DNA of 64,000 bases. It comes from Dyadobacter fanqingshengii (GTDB taxonomy: Bacteria > Bacteroidota > Bacteroidia > Cytophagales > Spirosomataceae). The stretch covers positions 2,232,001 through 2,296,000 of the forward strand of contig NZ_CP098806.1 of NCBI RefSeq assembly GCF_023822005.2, in the 5' to 3' direction. Below are positions 35,180 through 45,128 of this stretch, one piece after another. The notes below the pieces were generated by a model. That model did not search any database. It was not told where the DNA came from and saw only the letters and a program-made list of their open reading frames with translations. The position numbers were made by a program, and so were the translations under genes. Positions within the stretch are counted from its first letter, which is position 1. Every line of letters starts with the position of its first letter.

Positions 35180-36307
35180 ATGAATCAGGAGACAAAGCCG
35201 GTAAGCAATCCTTTTGAGTCCAAAATCAACAGTATACAGGTTCTGAGAGCTGCTGCTGCACTTACTGTCACAATTTATCACCTCAAAGACGTTATCGGGA
35301 AAGCCGAGCCTTTCAAGCAGGAACTCGATTATTTTTTCAATTCAGGGCCTTCCGGCGTAGCATTGTTCTTTGTGATCAGCGGGTTTATTATGGTTTATAT
35401 TACCAAACATTCCACATTCTCACTGCGCTCGGTTTACAAATTTATGGCGCGCAGGTTCATCAGGATCTGGCCTACCTACGCGATCATCACGCTTATTTAT
35501 TTTGTGTTTCAAAGCAGGATCGGCCTGCAACCCGGCGCTTTTAAAAGCCTGATTCTGAGCTTGCTATTTATCCCGGTCACCCACACGGATCCGCCTTTTT
35601 ACGGTTATGCATTCCTGCCGGTCGGCTGGACGCTGAATTATGAGATTTACTTTTATGCCCTTGTCGCCATCTCGATGTTTTTTTCGCGGTTTCGGTGGTA
35701 TGTGTTCTTCGTGATCGTAATCATTACGCTCATCATTCTTCCCCTTACATTGGGTTACATGACACTGGAAACGCAGCGCACAGCGGATTACGGCAATGGT
35801 TACCTGAACATGATCATGAATCCGATCATCTGGAATTTTGTATACGGCGTCATCATCGGTCTCATTTACACAAACGAGAAACTCTTCCCCATTTTCGCAT
35901 CCGTTTTCTCGAAAGTTTGGCTTGTGTTTATGTTTGTCTCGCTCGCCTTATGGCAATATTGGTCTGGCTTTTTTGGGGGACTAGGGCCTTCACAGTGGGG
36001 ATTGGGTTCCAGCTTATTGTTCACTGCATTCATCTTCTACAATGCACGCCGCCCTATTCAATTTCCCGACTGGCTGGTAAAAATCGGAGATATGTCGTTT
36101 TCAGTTTACCTCGTGCATCTGCCGGTTGTGGTGATTCTGGGTAATTTATTCAAAAGGCTGGGTTACCCGGTTTATAGTACCGGGACATCGATGTTCTTCT
36201 TATCGCTATTCATGACATTGGTCCTTTCCTATCTGTCTTATCAATTTCTGGAATTGAGATTATCCAGTTACCTGAAACAATGGTTGCCTTTCATGAAAAA
36301 GCGATAG
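35180..36307 (+). CDS. Acyltransferase 3 family membrane protein
   Basis: A 375-residue integral membrane acyltransferase of the OafA/NodX type with about ten predicted helices. Typical blocks are INSIQVLRAAAALTVTIYHL (with the catalytic-type His), GPSGVALFFVISGFIMVYI, ARRFIRIWPTYAIITL, FLPVGWTLNYEIYFYALV and SFSVYLVHLPVVVI. Such enzymes acetylate cell-surface sugars such as O-antigen or exopolysaccharide. The start at 35180 (MNQETKPVSNPFESKIN) is preferred over the longer frame. It converges with the esterase gene, with only 5 bases between stops. Confidence 0.9.
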   Translation: MNQETKPVSNPFESKINSIQVLRAAAALTVTIYHLKDVIGKAEPFKQELDYFFNSGPSGVALFFVISGFIMVYITKHSTFSLRSVYKFMARRFIRIWPTYAIITLIYFVFQSRIGLQPGAFKSLILSLLFIPVTHTDPPFYGYAFLPVGWTLNYEIYFYALVAISMFFSRFRWYVFFVIVIITLIILPLTLGYMTLETQRTADYGNGYLNMIMNPIIWNFVYGVIIGLIYTNEKLFPIFASVFSKVWLVFMFVSLALWQYWSGFFGGLGPSQWGLGSSLLFTAFIFYNARRPIQFPDWLVKIGDMSFSVYLVHLPVVVILGNLFKRLGYPVYSTGTSMFFLSLFMTLVLSYLSYQFLELRLSSYLKQWLPFMKKR

Positions 36308-36312
36308 GCATA

Positions 36313-37479
36313 TCAGGGAAGTTTGAGATCTTCCAACGTCTTAAAGTTTTCAATCGTCGTTTGACGCTTGTCACCAGACCAGAACCGTTTCATAAATTGC
36401 GCGTAACGGTTTGCCACATGCTCCTCAGTGTACGAAAGAACGTGTCCTTTTTCAGGCTGGTAATTGAGCTCATAGGGCATTTTCAATGTTTTCAGCCTGT
36501 CTGAAGCAGGTTTGGCACCTTGCATCCAGAAATAATTTCCGCATGAAAACAAATTTCCCTGGGTGTATGGCAACACCGTGTCGCCAGTCCTTTGAAAAAA
36601 TACGGTAGGTTTTGCATTAGATTTCTTAACATATCCTGTCCTGAAAATAGAATAGCCTAAATACGTCAGCAAGGCCCGGACGCGAAATTCCGTCCCTGTT
36701 TTAACCGGATCCAATGGCCCAAGCGTTTTCACAATCCCTGGTTGTAATGCCTCGAAATCAGCCTCGTCCATATAAACGAGCGCCGAAATAATGATCGCGC
36801 CTGCACTGCTTCCCGCAAGCATCATCTGGCCCGGATCGATACCAAATTCATTTGATTTGTCCGCGAAATAATGTAATGCTGTATATGTGTCCTGAACACC
36901 GCGGTAAATAGCCTGGATGACCTCCGTATTGTTCCCGCCGCACGTGTTAGCTTCTGTTCCTCCGTTGAAACCCAGCCTGTAATTGATGGCGGCTGTGGCG
37001 TAACCTTTTCTTGCCATCCATTTCGCTTTACCCATCTCATTGGCCAGATCACCAAAAATGAATGCACCTTCATGCACCATCAATATGAAGGGCCGAAATT
37101 CCAGTGTGTCGTTTTCTTTTTCGAGAAATGAGTAATTGAGGTTGACCGTACGGCCAATGTAGTCGCGGGCTTGCTTGTAGGTGCCCGTGCGAATGCCGAG
37201 CTGTGCCTCGCTGTAAATGTTGGTGGTGCCAAAACCCTTGGACAATGCAAGAAACTGGTTGCTGTTTCTGGGTTTTAATGTATCAATGATAATGGTGTCC
37301 GGATCTGAATGTCCTGTGGTGTCGTTCCCGGTGGTGTCAATCGGTTCTTCTCCGTTACCCGGTTCCTCGATGGGCTTTTTGGGAGGTGGAGGAGGGATTG
37401 TGCCCTCCCCGCACGATGTGAACAGTCCTGCCAGAATAAAAAAAACAAGTTGTAACCAGACAGTTCTCCGCATTGTCAC
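36313..37479 (-). CDS. Lipoprotein alpha/beta-hydrolase (carboxylesterase-like)
   Basis: A 388-residue lipoprotein: signal ending LAGLFTSC, a Pro/Glu/Asp-rich linker (IPPPPPKKPIEEPGNGEEP), then an alpha/beta-hydrolase. The oxyanion region is HEGAFIFGDL, the nucleophile elbow LAGSSAGAI, an acidic residue lies in RTGDTVLPY, and the His in PEKGHVLSY, giving a complete triad. A Cys-rich loop (NTCGGNN) may be disulfide-stabilised. It is anchored outside the cytoplasm and probably hydrolyses an ester substrate such as acetylated glycan (inference). Confidence 0.85.
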   Translation of the reverse strand: MTMRRTVWLQLVFFILAGLFTSCGEGTIPPPPPKKPIEEPGNGEEPIDTTGNDTTGHSDPDTIIIDTLKPRNSNQFLALSKGFGTTNIYSEAQLGIRTGTYKQARDYIGRTVNLNYSFLEKENDTLEFRPFILMVHEGAFIFGDLANEMGKAKWMARKGYATAAINYRLGFNGGTEANTCGGNNTEVIQAIYRGVQDTYTALHYFADKSNEFGIDPGQMMLAGSSAGAIIISALVYMDEADFEALQPGIVKTLGPLDPVKTGTEFRVRALLTYLGYSIFRTGYVKKSNAKPTVFFQRTGDTVLPYTQGNLFSCGNYFWMQGAKPASDRLKTLKMPYELNYQPEKGHVLSYTEEHVANRYAQFMKRFWSGDKRQTTIENFKTLEDLKLP

Positions 37480-37493
37480 CGAAAATATTATAC

Positions 37494-37700
37494 TTAATTT
37501 ACTCGAATCTGGTCGCCGGCAGCATTATCTGTCGCCAGCTCGCCCTGATGGTAAAAATACCCTTCTGTTTTGTTATTCCCGGCAATTTCATCCTGTTTTT
37601 TTTCCAGGTGGAAGTTTCTTTCCATTTGTCTGAAAAATTTGTTGAAGAAAACATACAACACTACACCTGAAACTGCTCCTACTGCCAATATCTTTTTCAT
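37494..37700 (-). CDS. Small membrane-anchored hypothetical protein
   Basis: A 68-residue protein with an N-terminal hydrophobic segment (ILAVGAVSGVVLYVFFNKFF) and a charged soluble tail rich in Lys/Glu/Asn (MERNFHLEKKQDEIAGNNK). Unrecognised. It lies 14 bases upstream of the esterase gene on the same strand, so the two could be co-transcribed. Confidence 0.55.
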   Translation of the reverse strand: MKKILAVGAVSGVVLYVFFNKFFRQMERNFHLEKKQDEIAGNNKTEGYFYHQGELATDNAAGDQIRVN

Positions 37701-37854
37701 GATTGAATCGGTTTGATGAATTTTTGCTCACTTGTATATGGTAATGCAAGCAAAAACAATACCAGCGTAGTTGGAAAGCAAGAATTTAGCGCAGTTTTCA
37801 CAGCTGGTATGATTTTAACATATCAAGTTGAAAACACCACTAAAGACTTAAGAC

Positions 37855-38019
37855 ATGGACGCAATCCTATTTTTAAAGGCAATTGGCAACTTAGTTTTTG
37901 CCGCAATACTTTTCCTGGCCATTTTCATAACGGCAGGTTTTTCAGTCGTGCTTAACCTGTTGAAGCAGTTTAGCGTAGCACAGTTGAATAAAAGAAGTTT
38001 CAGTTTCAGAAGAAAATGA
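37855..38019 (+). CDS. Small single-pass membrane protein (54 aa)
   Basis: A 54-residue protein: MDAILFLKAIGNLVFAAILF then LAIFITAGFSVVLNLL, with a basic tail KRSFSFRRK. One or two hydrophobic segments are visible, resembling in layout the 46-residue protein at 25632. Function unknown. It converges with the response regulator gene. Confidence 0.45.
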   Translation: MDAILFLKAIGNLVFAAILFLAIFITAGFSVVLNLLKQFSVAQLNKRSFSFRRK

Positions 38020-38035
38020 ATCTGCCTGGTATTTT

Positions 38036-38503
38036 CTAGGAAAGCAGATTTTGCCTGAGCAGGAATTCCAGCTGACCATTGACTTCGATCAGCTTTTCAA
38101 TGAGCTCCTTATTTTTTTCCCGCAGATAGAAGATCTCGTGGGCATTTTTAATAATGATCCGCAACTGGGCTTCATCCCACGGCTTGTTCAGATAGTAGTA
38201 AATGTGTCCCTTATTCACCGCATCGATCACGGCTGAAACGTCTGTGTAGCCGGTTAACAAAATCCGCACCGGCTCGGCGTAGTCCTTCAAAACCTCAATC
38301 AAAAAGTCGACCCCGGTCATTTCAGGCATGCGCTGATCTGTAATGATCACGTGCACAACATTATGTTTGAGTAATTCGAGGCCTTCACGACCCGAAGTCG
38401 CAATAAGGATATTAAAATCTCTCCTAAACGCTGCCTTAAACGAATTGAGATTGTTTATTTCATCATCAACATACAGGACACTTATCTTTTCTTTGGTTTC
38501 CAT
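38036..38503 (-). CDS. Response regulator, single REC domain with helical tail
   Basis: A 155-residue protein whose REC domain (about 1-125) has the acidic pocket in VLYVDDE, phosphoacceptor Asp56 in TDQRMP, Thr in LLTGYTDV and Lys in YLNKPWDE. A short coiled tail (REKNKELIEKLIEVNGQLEFLL) follows, with no DNA-binding or enzyme domain. It is strikingly similar to the REC domain of the hybrid kinase at 44031 (shared DDE.NNL.SFKA.FR and KPWD patterns). It is divergent from the operon starting at 38893 and likely receives phosphate from its kinases (inference). Confidence 0.9.
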   Translation of the reverse strand: METKEKISVLYVDDEINNLNSFKAAFRRDFNILIATSGREGLELLKHNVVHVIITDQRMPEMTGVDFLIEVLKDYAEPVRILLTGYTDVSAVIDAVNKGHIYYYLNKPWDEAQLRIIIKNAHEIFYLREKNKELIEKLIEVNGQLEFLLRQNLLS

Positions 38504-38892
38504 TATTGCAAAATTCTTTCTCTTCGGAGGTTTTTTATGACTGTTTAGTTTGAACTAAGGTTCTAAACTAATTGATAATATTATAATATTAATTCTATAT
38601 TAACATAAAATCGGCAAGTGCTTTTTACAAATTAACTTTTTGTGGTTTGGTTAATTGACTACGTGTCAATGAATTTTGACGCTTTTCAACCAAATATTTT
38701 GTACACGAGTGAACCAGTGGTAGTTTTACAAAAATAATTTAAGCAATTTGTGTAACTATTGATTCACCTAAGATCACTTGGTATCTCCTAAATCTGTTCA
38801 CTCGCCAGGGATTTTATAAAGATCAATACATTTTATCAAATTTTAAATTTAAAGTGAGTTCTTCTGGGAACCATCCTCCTAATAGTTAAAAA
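38504..38892. other. Divergent intergenic region of the E1-nitroreductase/two-component locus
   Basis: An AT-rich 389-base spacer between the divergent response regulator and the operon. It contains TATTTTG at about 38694, near the -7 consensus. No gene or perfect long repeat was seen. The size suggests shared regulation of both transcription units. Confidence 0.5.
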
Positions 38893-41169
38893 ATGTATCC
38901 AGATTCAACAAACAATACGATATATAAGCCGGTTTTTATCTTTAATGAGCAAAGTGGTGACAAGCAAAAGTTTAACTTAGTTATCTCCGACTACCAGAAC
39001 AAGATCGTATTGGACCTGTTCCCTTCACAAATGAAGGAACTGATCAAGATTCAGAGTCCGCGGATACGTTTGACGAGTGCTGAGATTGACGACAAGTACA
39101 ACCAATGGGTGGCTGACAAAGATCCAGATCTGCTGGGTTCCTGGATTTACTACCCCTGGTCCAACCGGCTACTACACATTCTGAACGAGACGGATTTCGT
39201 TACGTTGCGGACCAGCAGAAATCATTACAAAATCACTCCACAGGAACAAGCGGCATTGTCTAAACGCAAGATTGGCATAATCGGGCTATCGGTGGGACAT
39301 GCGGTTGCGGTGAGCGTTGCGACAGAGCGCATTTGCGGAACACTAAAACTCGCCGATTTTGATACCATTGAACTCAGCAATCTGAACAGGATAAAAACCG
39401 GCCTGCATAATCTGGGGATTAACAAATGCATTGTCACAGCCCGGGAAATCGCTGAAATTGATCCTTACCTGGAAATACAATGTTATCCGGAAGGGATTAC
39501 GGACGGCAACATCACCGCTTTCCTGAGCGAACACGGAAAGCTCGACATTCTGGTGGACGAATGTGACGACCTGGAAGTGAAGATCAGCGCGCGCCAGATG
39601 GCCAAAAGCCTCCAAATTCCGGTTGTTATGGAAACGAGCGACCGTGGTATGCTCGATGTAGAGAGATTTGACAGGGAAACAGACAGGCCCATCCTGCACG
39701 GAATGCTGGCTGGTATTCCTTCCGAAAAATTAAAAAATATTGCACCTGCCGACCGCTTTCCACTGGTTATGCGCATTATAGACGCGATGAACACTTCTAC
39801 GCGTGGCCGTGCTTCGCTCCTGGAAATCGGGCAGACGATCAGCACTTGGCCTCAGCTTGCGAGTGCGGTAACCTTGGGCGGAGGCGTTGTAACCGATGTT
39901 TGCAGACGTATTTTGCTTGATCAGTTTACTGATTCCGGAAGATATTATGTGGATCTCGAAAACATAATCGGGAACAAATCGGACGTAACTTCGGAAATCG
40001 TTTATAGTAATCCGAACGCACCTTTTGATCTGAATGAAGCTGCAAAAATCATTGACACTTTACCGGAAATAAACGCACACGTAATTCCTGATGACGATGA
40101 GATCGCAGCGATAGTTAACGCCGGAACGCGTGCGCACTCGAATGGAAATGATCAGCCCTGGAAATGGGTCTACCGCAATGGAAATCTGCATTTGTTTCAG
40201 GATGCATTCCGTTCGCATTCCTTCTCTAACGTTAATAATATTGCTGCGCATCTGGCGCTGGGCTCGGCCTTTGAAAACGCCACATTAAGAGCCAATCAGC
40301 TTGGTTATCTAGCCCATGTTCAATTATTCCCTGCCCCGACCTTCCCTAATCTGGTTGCCAGCATACAGTTTGAAAAGCGAAGCCAGACCGAAAATGAATT
40401 TGCCGGGCTGGCAGATTTCATAGCGTCGAGGGCTACAAATCGTGGCCCAGGTTTGCCATATAAACTTAATGAGCCGGAAATAAATGCATTGCGGAGCGCT
40501 GCGGAAAGCATATCCGGCGTGCAAGTTCAATTTATCACAGAAAAAAACGATCTTGACAACCTTGGCAAGATTGTAGCAGCCTGTGACCTGGTGTTCATGC
40601 TGAATGAAGAAGGTCACCGCGACTTTTTTGAGCGCAACACCAGGTGGCCGGGAGATGAAAATGCAAACATGAAGGATGGGATTCCAATCCAGACATTGAT
40701 CTCGGCGCCCGTTCAAATAGCTGCTCTATCCATTGTTAAGGAGAAAAAAATAGCCGCAACGTTAAGGGCTATGGGCGGCGGAAACGCATTGACAGAAGCC
40801 ACCCGGACCAGTGTCGCCAGCGCATCTTGCGTGGCCGTTATTACATTACCTGCGTCAGCGGATCAACATTTCCAGGCTGGCATGGCTGCACAAAAGCTTT
40901 GGTTAAATGTGGAAAAACTGGGTCTGGCTGGTGAACCATTATTGTCACCACTTTTTCTTTTTGAAAGACTCGATTCCGGGGCTGGATTAAGCGAAGGAGA
41001 AAAAGACAAATTGCACGGTTTACGATATGAGTTTCAAAATATCATATATTTAAAAAATAACGCAAGAGCGGTTTTTCTTCTAAAAATCATAAAACCCGAA
41101 ATGTCCGCCATTCAATCTCAGCGCCTTCCATTGAATGAAACCTTGTTTATTGTAAACGACGCAATTTGA
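38893..41169 (+). CDS. Rv1355c/MoeY-type protein: E1-like adenylating domain fused to nitroreductase-like domain
   Basis: A 758-residue fusion. Residues 1-120 are an uncharacterised N-terminal part. About 125-380 is a ThiF/MoeB/E1-like fold: Rossmann motif IIGLSVGHAV (131-136 GLSVGH), LADFDTIELSNLNR (153-166) and Lys178 for ATP, and LVDECDD (221-226). The paired CxxC zinc motifs of MoeB/ThiF are absent. From about 395 a nitroreductase-like FMN fold is suggested by RAHSNGNDQPWKW (413-425), LALGSAFENATLRANQLGY, a helix at APVQIAAL, and the C-terminal MAAQKLWLNVEKLGLAGEP. It probably activates a carboxylate or peptide C-terminus and carries out a redox step; substrate unknown. First gene of a five-gene operon. 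Confidence 0.8.
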   Translation: MYPDSTNNTIYKPVFIFNEQSGDKQKFNLVISDYQNKIVLDLFPSQMKELIKIQSPRIRLTSAEIDDKYNQWVADKDPDLLGSWIYYPWSNRLLHILNETDFVTLRTSRNHYKITPQEQAALSKRKIGIIGLSVGHAVAVSVATERICGTLKLADFDTIELSNLNRIKTGLHNLGINKCIVTAREIAEIDPYLEIQCYPEGITDGNITAFLSEHGKLDILVDECDDLEVKISARQMAKSLQIPVVMETSDRGMLDVERFDRETDRPILHGMLAGIPSEKLKNIAPADRFPLVMRIIDAMNTSTRGRASLLEIGQTISTWPQLASAVTLGGGVVTDVCRRILLDQFTDSGRYYVDLENIIGNKSDVTSEIVYSNPNAPFDLNEAAKIIDTLPEINAHVIPDDDEIAAIVNAGTRAHSNGNDQPWKWVYRNGNLHLFQDAFRSHSFSNVNNIAAHLALGSAFENATLRANQLGYLAHVQLFPAPTFPNLVASIQFEKRSQTENEFAGLADFIASRATNRGPGLPYKLNEPEINALRSAAESISGVQVQFITEKNDLDNLGKIVAACDLVFMLNEEGHRDFFERNTRWPGDENANMKDGIPIQTLISAPVQIAALSIVKEKKIAATLRAMGGGNALTEATRTSVASASCVAVITLPASADQHFQAGMAAQKLWLNVEKLGLAGEPLLSPLFLFERLDSGAGLSEGEKDKLHGLRYEFQNIIYLKNNARAVFLLKIIKPEMSAIQSQRLPLNETLFIVNDAI

Positions 41170-41861
41170 TGGTAGCAAAAATTAAAGCATACAAGGCCAC
41201 GGAGGATATCGAAACCTCTTACAGATACATTGACGAACACCGAAAAGTATTAGAGGCTTATGGCGTAAAACAGGTAACTTCCGCGAGCCATGACTGGCTC
41301 AATGACGAAAACACCTACGTTATCATTGTAGAATCTGAAGACGGCGAAAAGATATATGGCGGAGGAAGAATTCAGGTACGTAATGAGAAAATGAAGATGC
41401 CGATGGAAGGTGCCATTGCCAAGAAAGATGAGCGCATTTACGGGTACGTAGACAATTTAGGAGAAAAAAAACTGGCAGAATTCTGTGGCCTGTTCAATTC
41501 CAAGGAAGTTGCGGGTTATGGCATTGGCAGTATTTTTCTCGGGAGGATTGGTGTCGCGATCACCTCACAGGTGGGCGTAGATCATTTGCTCGCATTGTGC
41601 TCCCCTCCTACCTTGCGCCAGTGCCTCAGGATCGGATTTGAAATCATTCGCGACCTGGGAAATAACGGGACGTTTTATTATCCCAAAGAAGGCCTTATTG
41701 CAACGGCCATCATTGTCAACGATCTGTATAATTTGCCGCATGCGCACGAGGAAGAAAGAGAACGAATTATGAATTTGAGGGAACACCCTGTTCAATATGC
41801 CGTGGAAAAAGGGCCAAAGGGAGAAATAGCGTTACATTACAATCTGGATATGAAGATTTAA
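41169..41861 (+). CDS. GNAT-like (N-acyl transferase / autoinducer-synthase-like) protein
   Basis: A 230-residue protein with the hallmarks of a GNAT fold: an N-terminal helical part, TYVIIVESEDGEKIYGGGRI as beta strands, an acyl-CoA-binding loop AGYGIGS (115-121) followed by a helix, then VDHLLALCSPPTLRQCLRIGFEII (the usual strand-loop-helix with GF). N-acyl-amino-acid and homoserine-lactone synthases share this architecture, but a specific family is not certain. Its ATG overlaps the stop of the upstream gene (TGATG), so the products are made together and probably act in one pathway. Confidence 0.6.
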   Translation: MVAKIKAYKATEDIETSYRYIDEHRKVLEAYGVKQVTSASHDWLNDENTYVIIVESEDGEKIYGGGRIQVRNEKMKMPMEGAIAKKDERIYGYVDNLGEKKLAEFCGLFNSKEVAGYGIGSIFLGRIGVAITSQVGVDHLLALCSPPTLRQCLRIGFEIIRDLGNNGTFYYPKEGLIATAIIVNDLYNLPHAHEEERERIMNLREHPVQYAVEKGPKGEIALHYNLDMKI

Positions 41862-41866
41862 GTTTT

Positions 41867-44038
41867 ATGAGTCTGTTGAAACACATATTTACAATTCTAT
41901 TTCTACTCTCTGCGCAGCTTGTTTATGGAATTCCTGTGAACTTTTACCAAGGTTCACAGATGATTGGCAAGCATGTTGAAATTTTTGAAGACGCTACAAA
42001 CACACGCAGTTTTGAACAGGTAGTACAGGAGAAAAACTTCGTGCAAAGTACGGATGACACGCCTAATATGGGTCTCAGCCAATCCACATTCTGGATCCGT
42101 TTTTCAATTGCCAACAAGTCCGCAAGCTCGTTACTCTACCTGGAACTGGCCCACCCGCTGATCCACACCTGCGAGCTTTTTGAGATTACCGGCAATAAAA
42201 TCAGCACTGAAAAATACCTTGAAAATGCCGACTTCGGCGATCGGAATATCAAACACCAGAACCTCGTTTTTAATCTGGATATAAGGCCCGGGCAGCAGAA
42301 AAATTATTATCTGAAAGTGAAGGGGTTCAATCAGGTAATTCTTCCGCTCATTATCCGCGACCAGGAAAACTTCTTTGAAGCTGCGCAAATCGGCGAAACA
42401 ATCAATGGGATCTTTTCAGGGATCATCATTGTCATGGTACTTTACAATATCTTTATTTACTTTTCCACACGCGATAAAAGTTACCTCTTTTATGTGCTTT
42501 ATGTCCTTTCTGTTGGGCTCGCACAGACCGCATTAACCGGTTATGGGTTTAAATATTTATGGCCTTACGCGCCACAGTTTAATTCTATTGCCACAATCTA
42601 CTTTTCAGGTTTTGCTGGCATTTTCGCAATGCTATTTGTCAAAAACTTTCTCCAGTTAAAAGAAAAATGGCCACCCGGTGTCATTATTCTTAATGTAATT
42701 ATCGTACTTTATTCGTCTACCGGGCTTTTGAATCTGCTCGGTTTTGAACTTTTAAGCTTCCGGGCAGTCGACGTTTCAGGAGGAATCGGGGCTATTGGTC
42801 TTTTCATTATAGGTTTCAAGCTTTCAAAAGAAGATTACCGGCCGGCCAAGCTGTTTTTAATCGCCTGGACCATCTTTTTGTTCGGTCTTTTTCTGCTGGT
42901 GCTTCGGAATATCAACATTTTGCCGTATAATTTCTTAACAACTTATACCATGCAATTCGGCTCAATTGCAGAAGTAGTATTACTTTCTATTGCACTAGCC
43001 GATAAGATTAATATATTTAAAAAGGAAAGAGAGGAATCGCAGGCCGAGGCGCTGAAAGTGTCATTGGAAAATGAAAAAATCATTATGGAGCAAAACACTT
43101 TTCTGGAAAAAAGCGTCAACGAGCGAACTGCTGAGTTGCAATACGCTAATACAGAACTGAATGTAACGCTCACCAAGTTGAAAGACACCCAGACGCAGCT
43201 CCTGGATTCCGAGAAAATGGCTTCTCTTGGTCAGCTTACTGCCGGTATAGCCCACGAGATCAACAACCCGATCAACTTTGTAAGCTCCAACATCAGGCCG
43301 CTCCGCCGTGATATTGACGACGTGCTGGAAATACTCGATTCCTACGACGGCATCCAGGATGTCGATTCGATTGACGGATTGCAGGTGAAAATCAGGGAAA
43401 TTGAAAAACTGAAAGAAGACTTGGACCTTGATTATATTAAAACCGAGCTGGGAACGCTGTTAAAAGGCATGGAAGATGGCGCGAGCAGGACGGTCGAGAT
43501 TGTAAAAGGCTTAAAAATATTTTCCCGTGTAGACGAATCCGATCTGAATGTCGTAAACATTAACGATGGCATTGAGTCAACCCTGATCATTTTGAATTAT
43601 CAAATGGGTAATTCGATAACCCTGGTAAAGGAACTGGGGAATATTCCAAGCATTGAATGTTTTGCAGGCAAGCTTAACCAGGTCTTTATGAACATTCTCA
43701 ACAATTCCATTTACGCGTTGCTAAAACAAAAGAACGACAATAAGACGCCAACGATCTGGGTCAGGTCCTGGCTGAAAGACCCAGAAAATATCGCCATTTC
43801 CATTCGGGACAATGGCCCGGGAATGCCGCCGGAGGTTCGTGCCAAGATCTTTGAGCCATTCTTCACTACCAAGCAGGTCGGTGATGGAACGGGCCTTGGA
43901 TTGTCTATTGTATTTAAAATTATTGCAGTTCACAGCGGAAATATTCAGGTAAATACGGAGGTCGGTCAGGGAACCGAATTCCTGATCACCCTTCCAGTAA
44001 AACAAAAAGCACGCCCTATCCAGGAATTCAATGAGTGA
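41867..44038 (+). CDS. 7TMR-DISM sensor histidine kinase
   Basis: A 723-residue membrane kinase: signal [21 protein letters not shown], an extracytoplasmic 7TMR-DISMED2 beta domain (about 30-165, STFWIRFSI... [10 protein letters not shown]), seven membrane helices (about 185-390), a coiled coil, then a histidine kinase with H463 in GIAHEINNP and ATPase boxes [24 protein letters not shown] and [12 protein letters not shown] domains are thought to bind carbohydrates or similar small ligands. It follows the GNAT gene by 5 bases, which suggests the sensed ligand relates to that pathway. Output is probably the REC proteins beside it. Confidence 0.92.
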   Translation: MSLLKHIFTILFLLSAQLVYGIPVNFYQGSQMIGKHVEIFEDATNTRSFEQVVQEKNFVQSTDDTPNMGLSQSTFWIRFSIANKSASSLLYLELAHPLIHTCELFEITGNKISTEKYLENADFGDRNIKHQNLVFNLDIRPGQQKNYYLKVKGFNQVILPLIIRDQENFFEAAQIGETINGIFSGIIIVMVLYNIFIYFSTRDKSYLFYVLYVLSVGLAQTALTGYGFKYLWPYAPQFNSIATIYFSGFAGIFAMLFVKNFLQLKEKWPPGVIILNVIIVLYSSTGLLNLLGFELLSFRAVDVSGGIGAIGLFIIGFKLSKEDYRPAKLFLIAWTIFLFGLFLLVLRNINILPYNFLTTYTMQFGSIAEVVLLSIALADKINIFKKEREESQAEALKVSLENEKIIMEQNTFLEKSVNERTAELQYANTELNVTLTKLKDTQTQLLDSEKMASLGQLTAGIAHEINNPINFVSSNIRPLRRDIDDVLEILDSYDGIQDVDSIDGLQVKIREIEKLKEDLDLDYIKTELGTLLKGMEDGASRTVEIVKGLKIFSRVDESDLNVVNINDGIESTLIILNYQMGNSITLVKELGNIPSIECFAGKLNQVFMNILNNSIYALLKQKNDNKTPTIWVRSWLKDPENIAISIRDNGPGMPPEVRAKIFEPFFTTKQVGDGTGLGLSIVFKIIAVHSGNIQVNTEVGQGTEFLITLPVKQKARPIQEFNE

Positions 44039-45122
44039 AAAACCGATAACCATCTTATACATTGACGATGAGGAACATAACCTTCACTCGTTCAAGGCTT
44101 CTTTCCGGAAGCAGTACGACATTACAATCGCCTCGTCGGTTTTAGAAGCCGAGGGGATTCTTGAAAATAATGACTTTTGCATCATTCTCGCCGATCAGCG
44201 CATGCCGATCATGACGGGCGTGCAATTTTTTGAAAAAATCAGGACCAAATATCCAAAACCTATCCGCATACTCATTACCGGGCACACGGACATCGGTGCA
44301 GCGATCGACGCTATCAACAAAGGCGAGGTTTTCAGGTTTATTGATAAACCCTGGGACTATAATTACGTTGAAAATGCCATTTCCCATGCTTACGATATTT
44401 ACAAAACCCGTGAGGACCTGAAACAGCGCAATGTAGAGTTGCAGAAGGCGAATGAAGAACTGGACAAATTCGTTTACAGTGCTTCCCATGACCTGAGGGC
44501 CCCACTAATGTCTGTGCTGGGAATTGTCAATCTGGCGCTGCTGGAAGATGATATCAAGTCGCAAAACGAATACCTGGAACTGATCCGGCAATCCGTGAAA
44601 AAGCTGGATACATTCATTATCAATATCATTGATTACTATAAGAACGCACGGGGTGTTCCCGTTGTGACCGACATCAGCTTCGAAGAACTCGTTACGGAAG
44701 TTCAGGCAACGATCCAGTATCTGCCCGAATACGGTAACCTGAAAATGACCACGGACATTGATCAGGCCGGGGTATTCCAGTCGGACGTGATGAAACTCAG
44801 GATAATTTTTAACAACCTGATCAACAATGCGATTAAATTCCAGGACAAATCAAAGCCGAATCAATTCGTACATTTGACGATAAAATCCACTCCTGCGCAC
44901 GCTAAAATTATCGTTGAAGACAATGGTTATGGCATTAAAGACACAGATCAGGATAAAATATTCAAGATGTTTTACAGGGCTGGGGCTACAAACAGCGGCT
45001 CCGGCATAGGATTGTATATTGTACATGAAGCGATAGCCAAACTCGGAGGCGAAATCAGCGTATCCTCGAAAGTGGGTGAAGGTAGTATTTTCGAGGTCAA
45101 CATCCCTTCTATTCATAAATAA
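44031..45122 (+). CDS. REC-histidine kinase hybrid
   Basis: A 363-residue soluble protein: an N-terminal REC domain with Asp55 in LADQRMP and Lys in FIDKPWDY, a short coiled linker (LKQRNVELQKANEELDKF), then a kinase with the phospho-His in SASHDLRAPL and ATPase motifs FNNLINNAIKF, VEDNGYGI and GSGIGLYIV. REC before kinase suggests that it receives a signal and passes it on rather than sensing directly. It overlaps the preceding kinase gene by 8 bases. Its REC domain is the close relative of the divergent regulator at 38036. Confidence 0.92.
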   Translation: MSEKPITILYIDDEEHNLHSFKASFRKQYDITIASSVLEAEGILENNDFCIILADQRMPIMTGVQFFEKIRTKYPKPIRILITGHTDIGAAIDAINKGEVFRFIDKPWDYNYVENAISHAYDIYKTREDLKQRNVELQKANEELDKFVYSASHDLRAPLMSVLGIVNLALLEDDIKSQNEYLELIRQSVKKLDTFIINIIDYYKNARGVPVVTDISFEELVTEVQATIQYLPEYGNLKMTTDIDQAGVFQSDVMKLRIIFNNLINNAIKFQDKSKPNQFVHLTIKSTPAHAKIIVEDNGYGIKDTDQDKIFKMFYRAGATNSGSGIGLYIVHEAIAKLGGEISVSSKVGEGSIFEVNIPSIHK

Positions 45123-45128
45123 AGAGAC

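Noticed and set aside
38893..41169. Molybdopterin biosynthesis locus
   Set aside because: The MoeY label of related proteins is only annotation; no moa, moe or mob cofactor genes are in the window.
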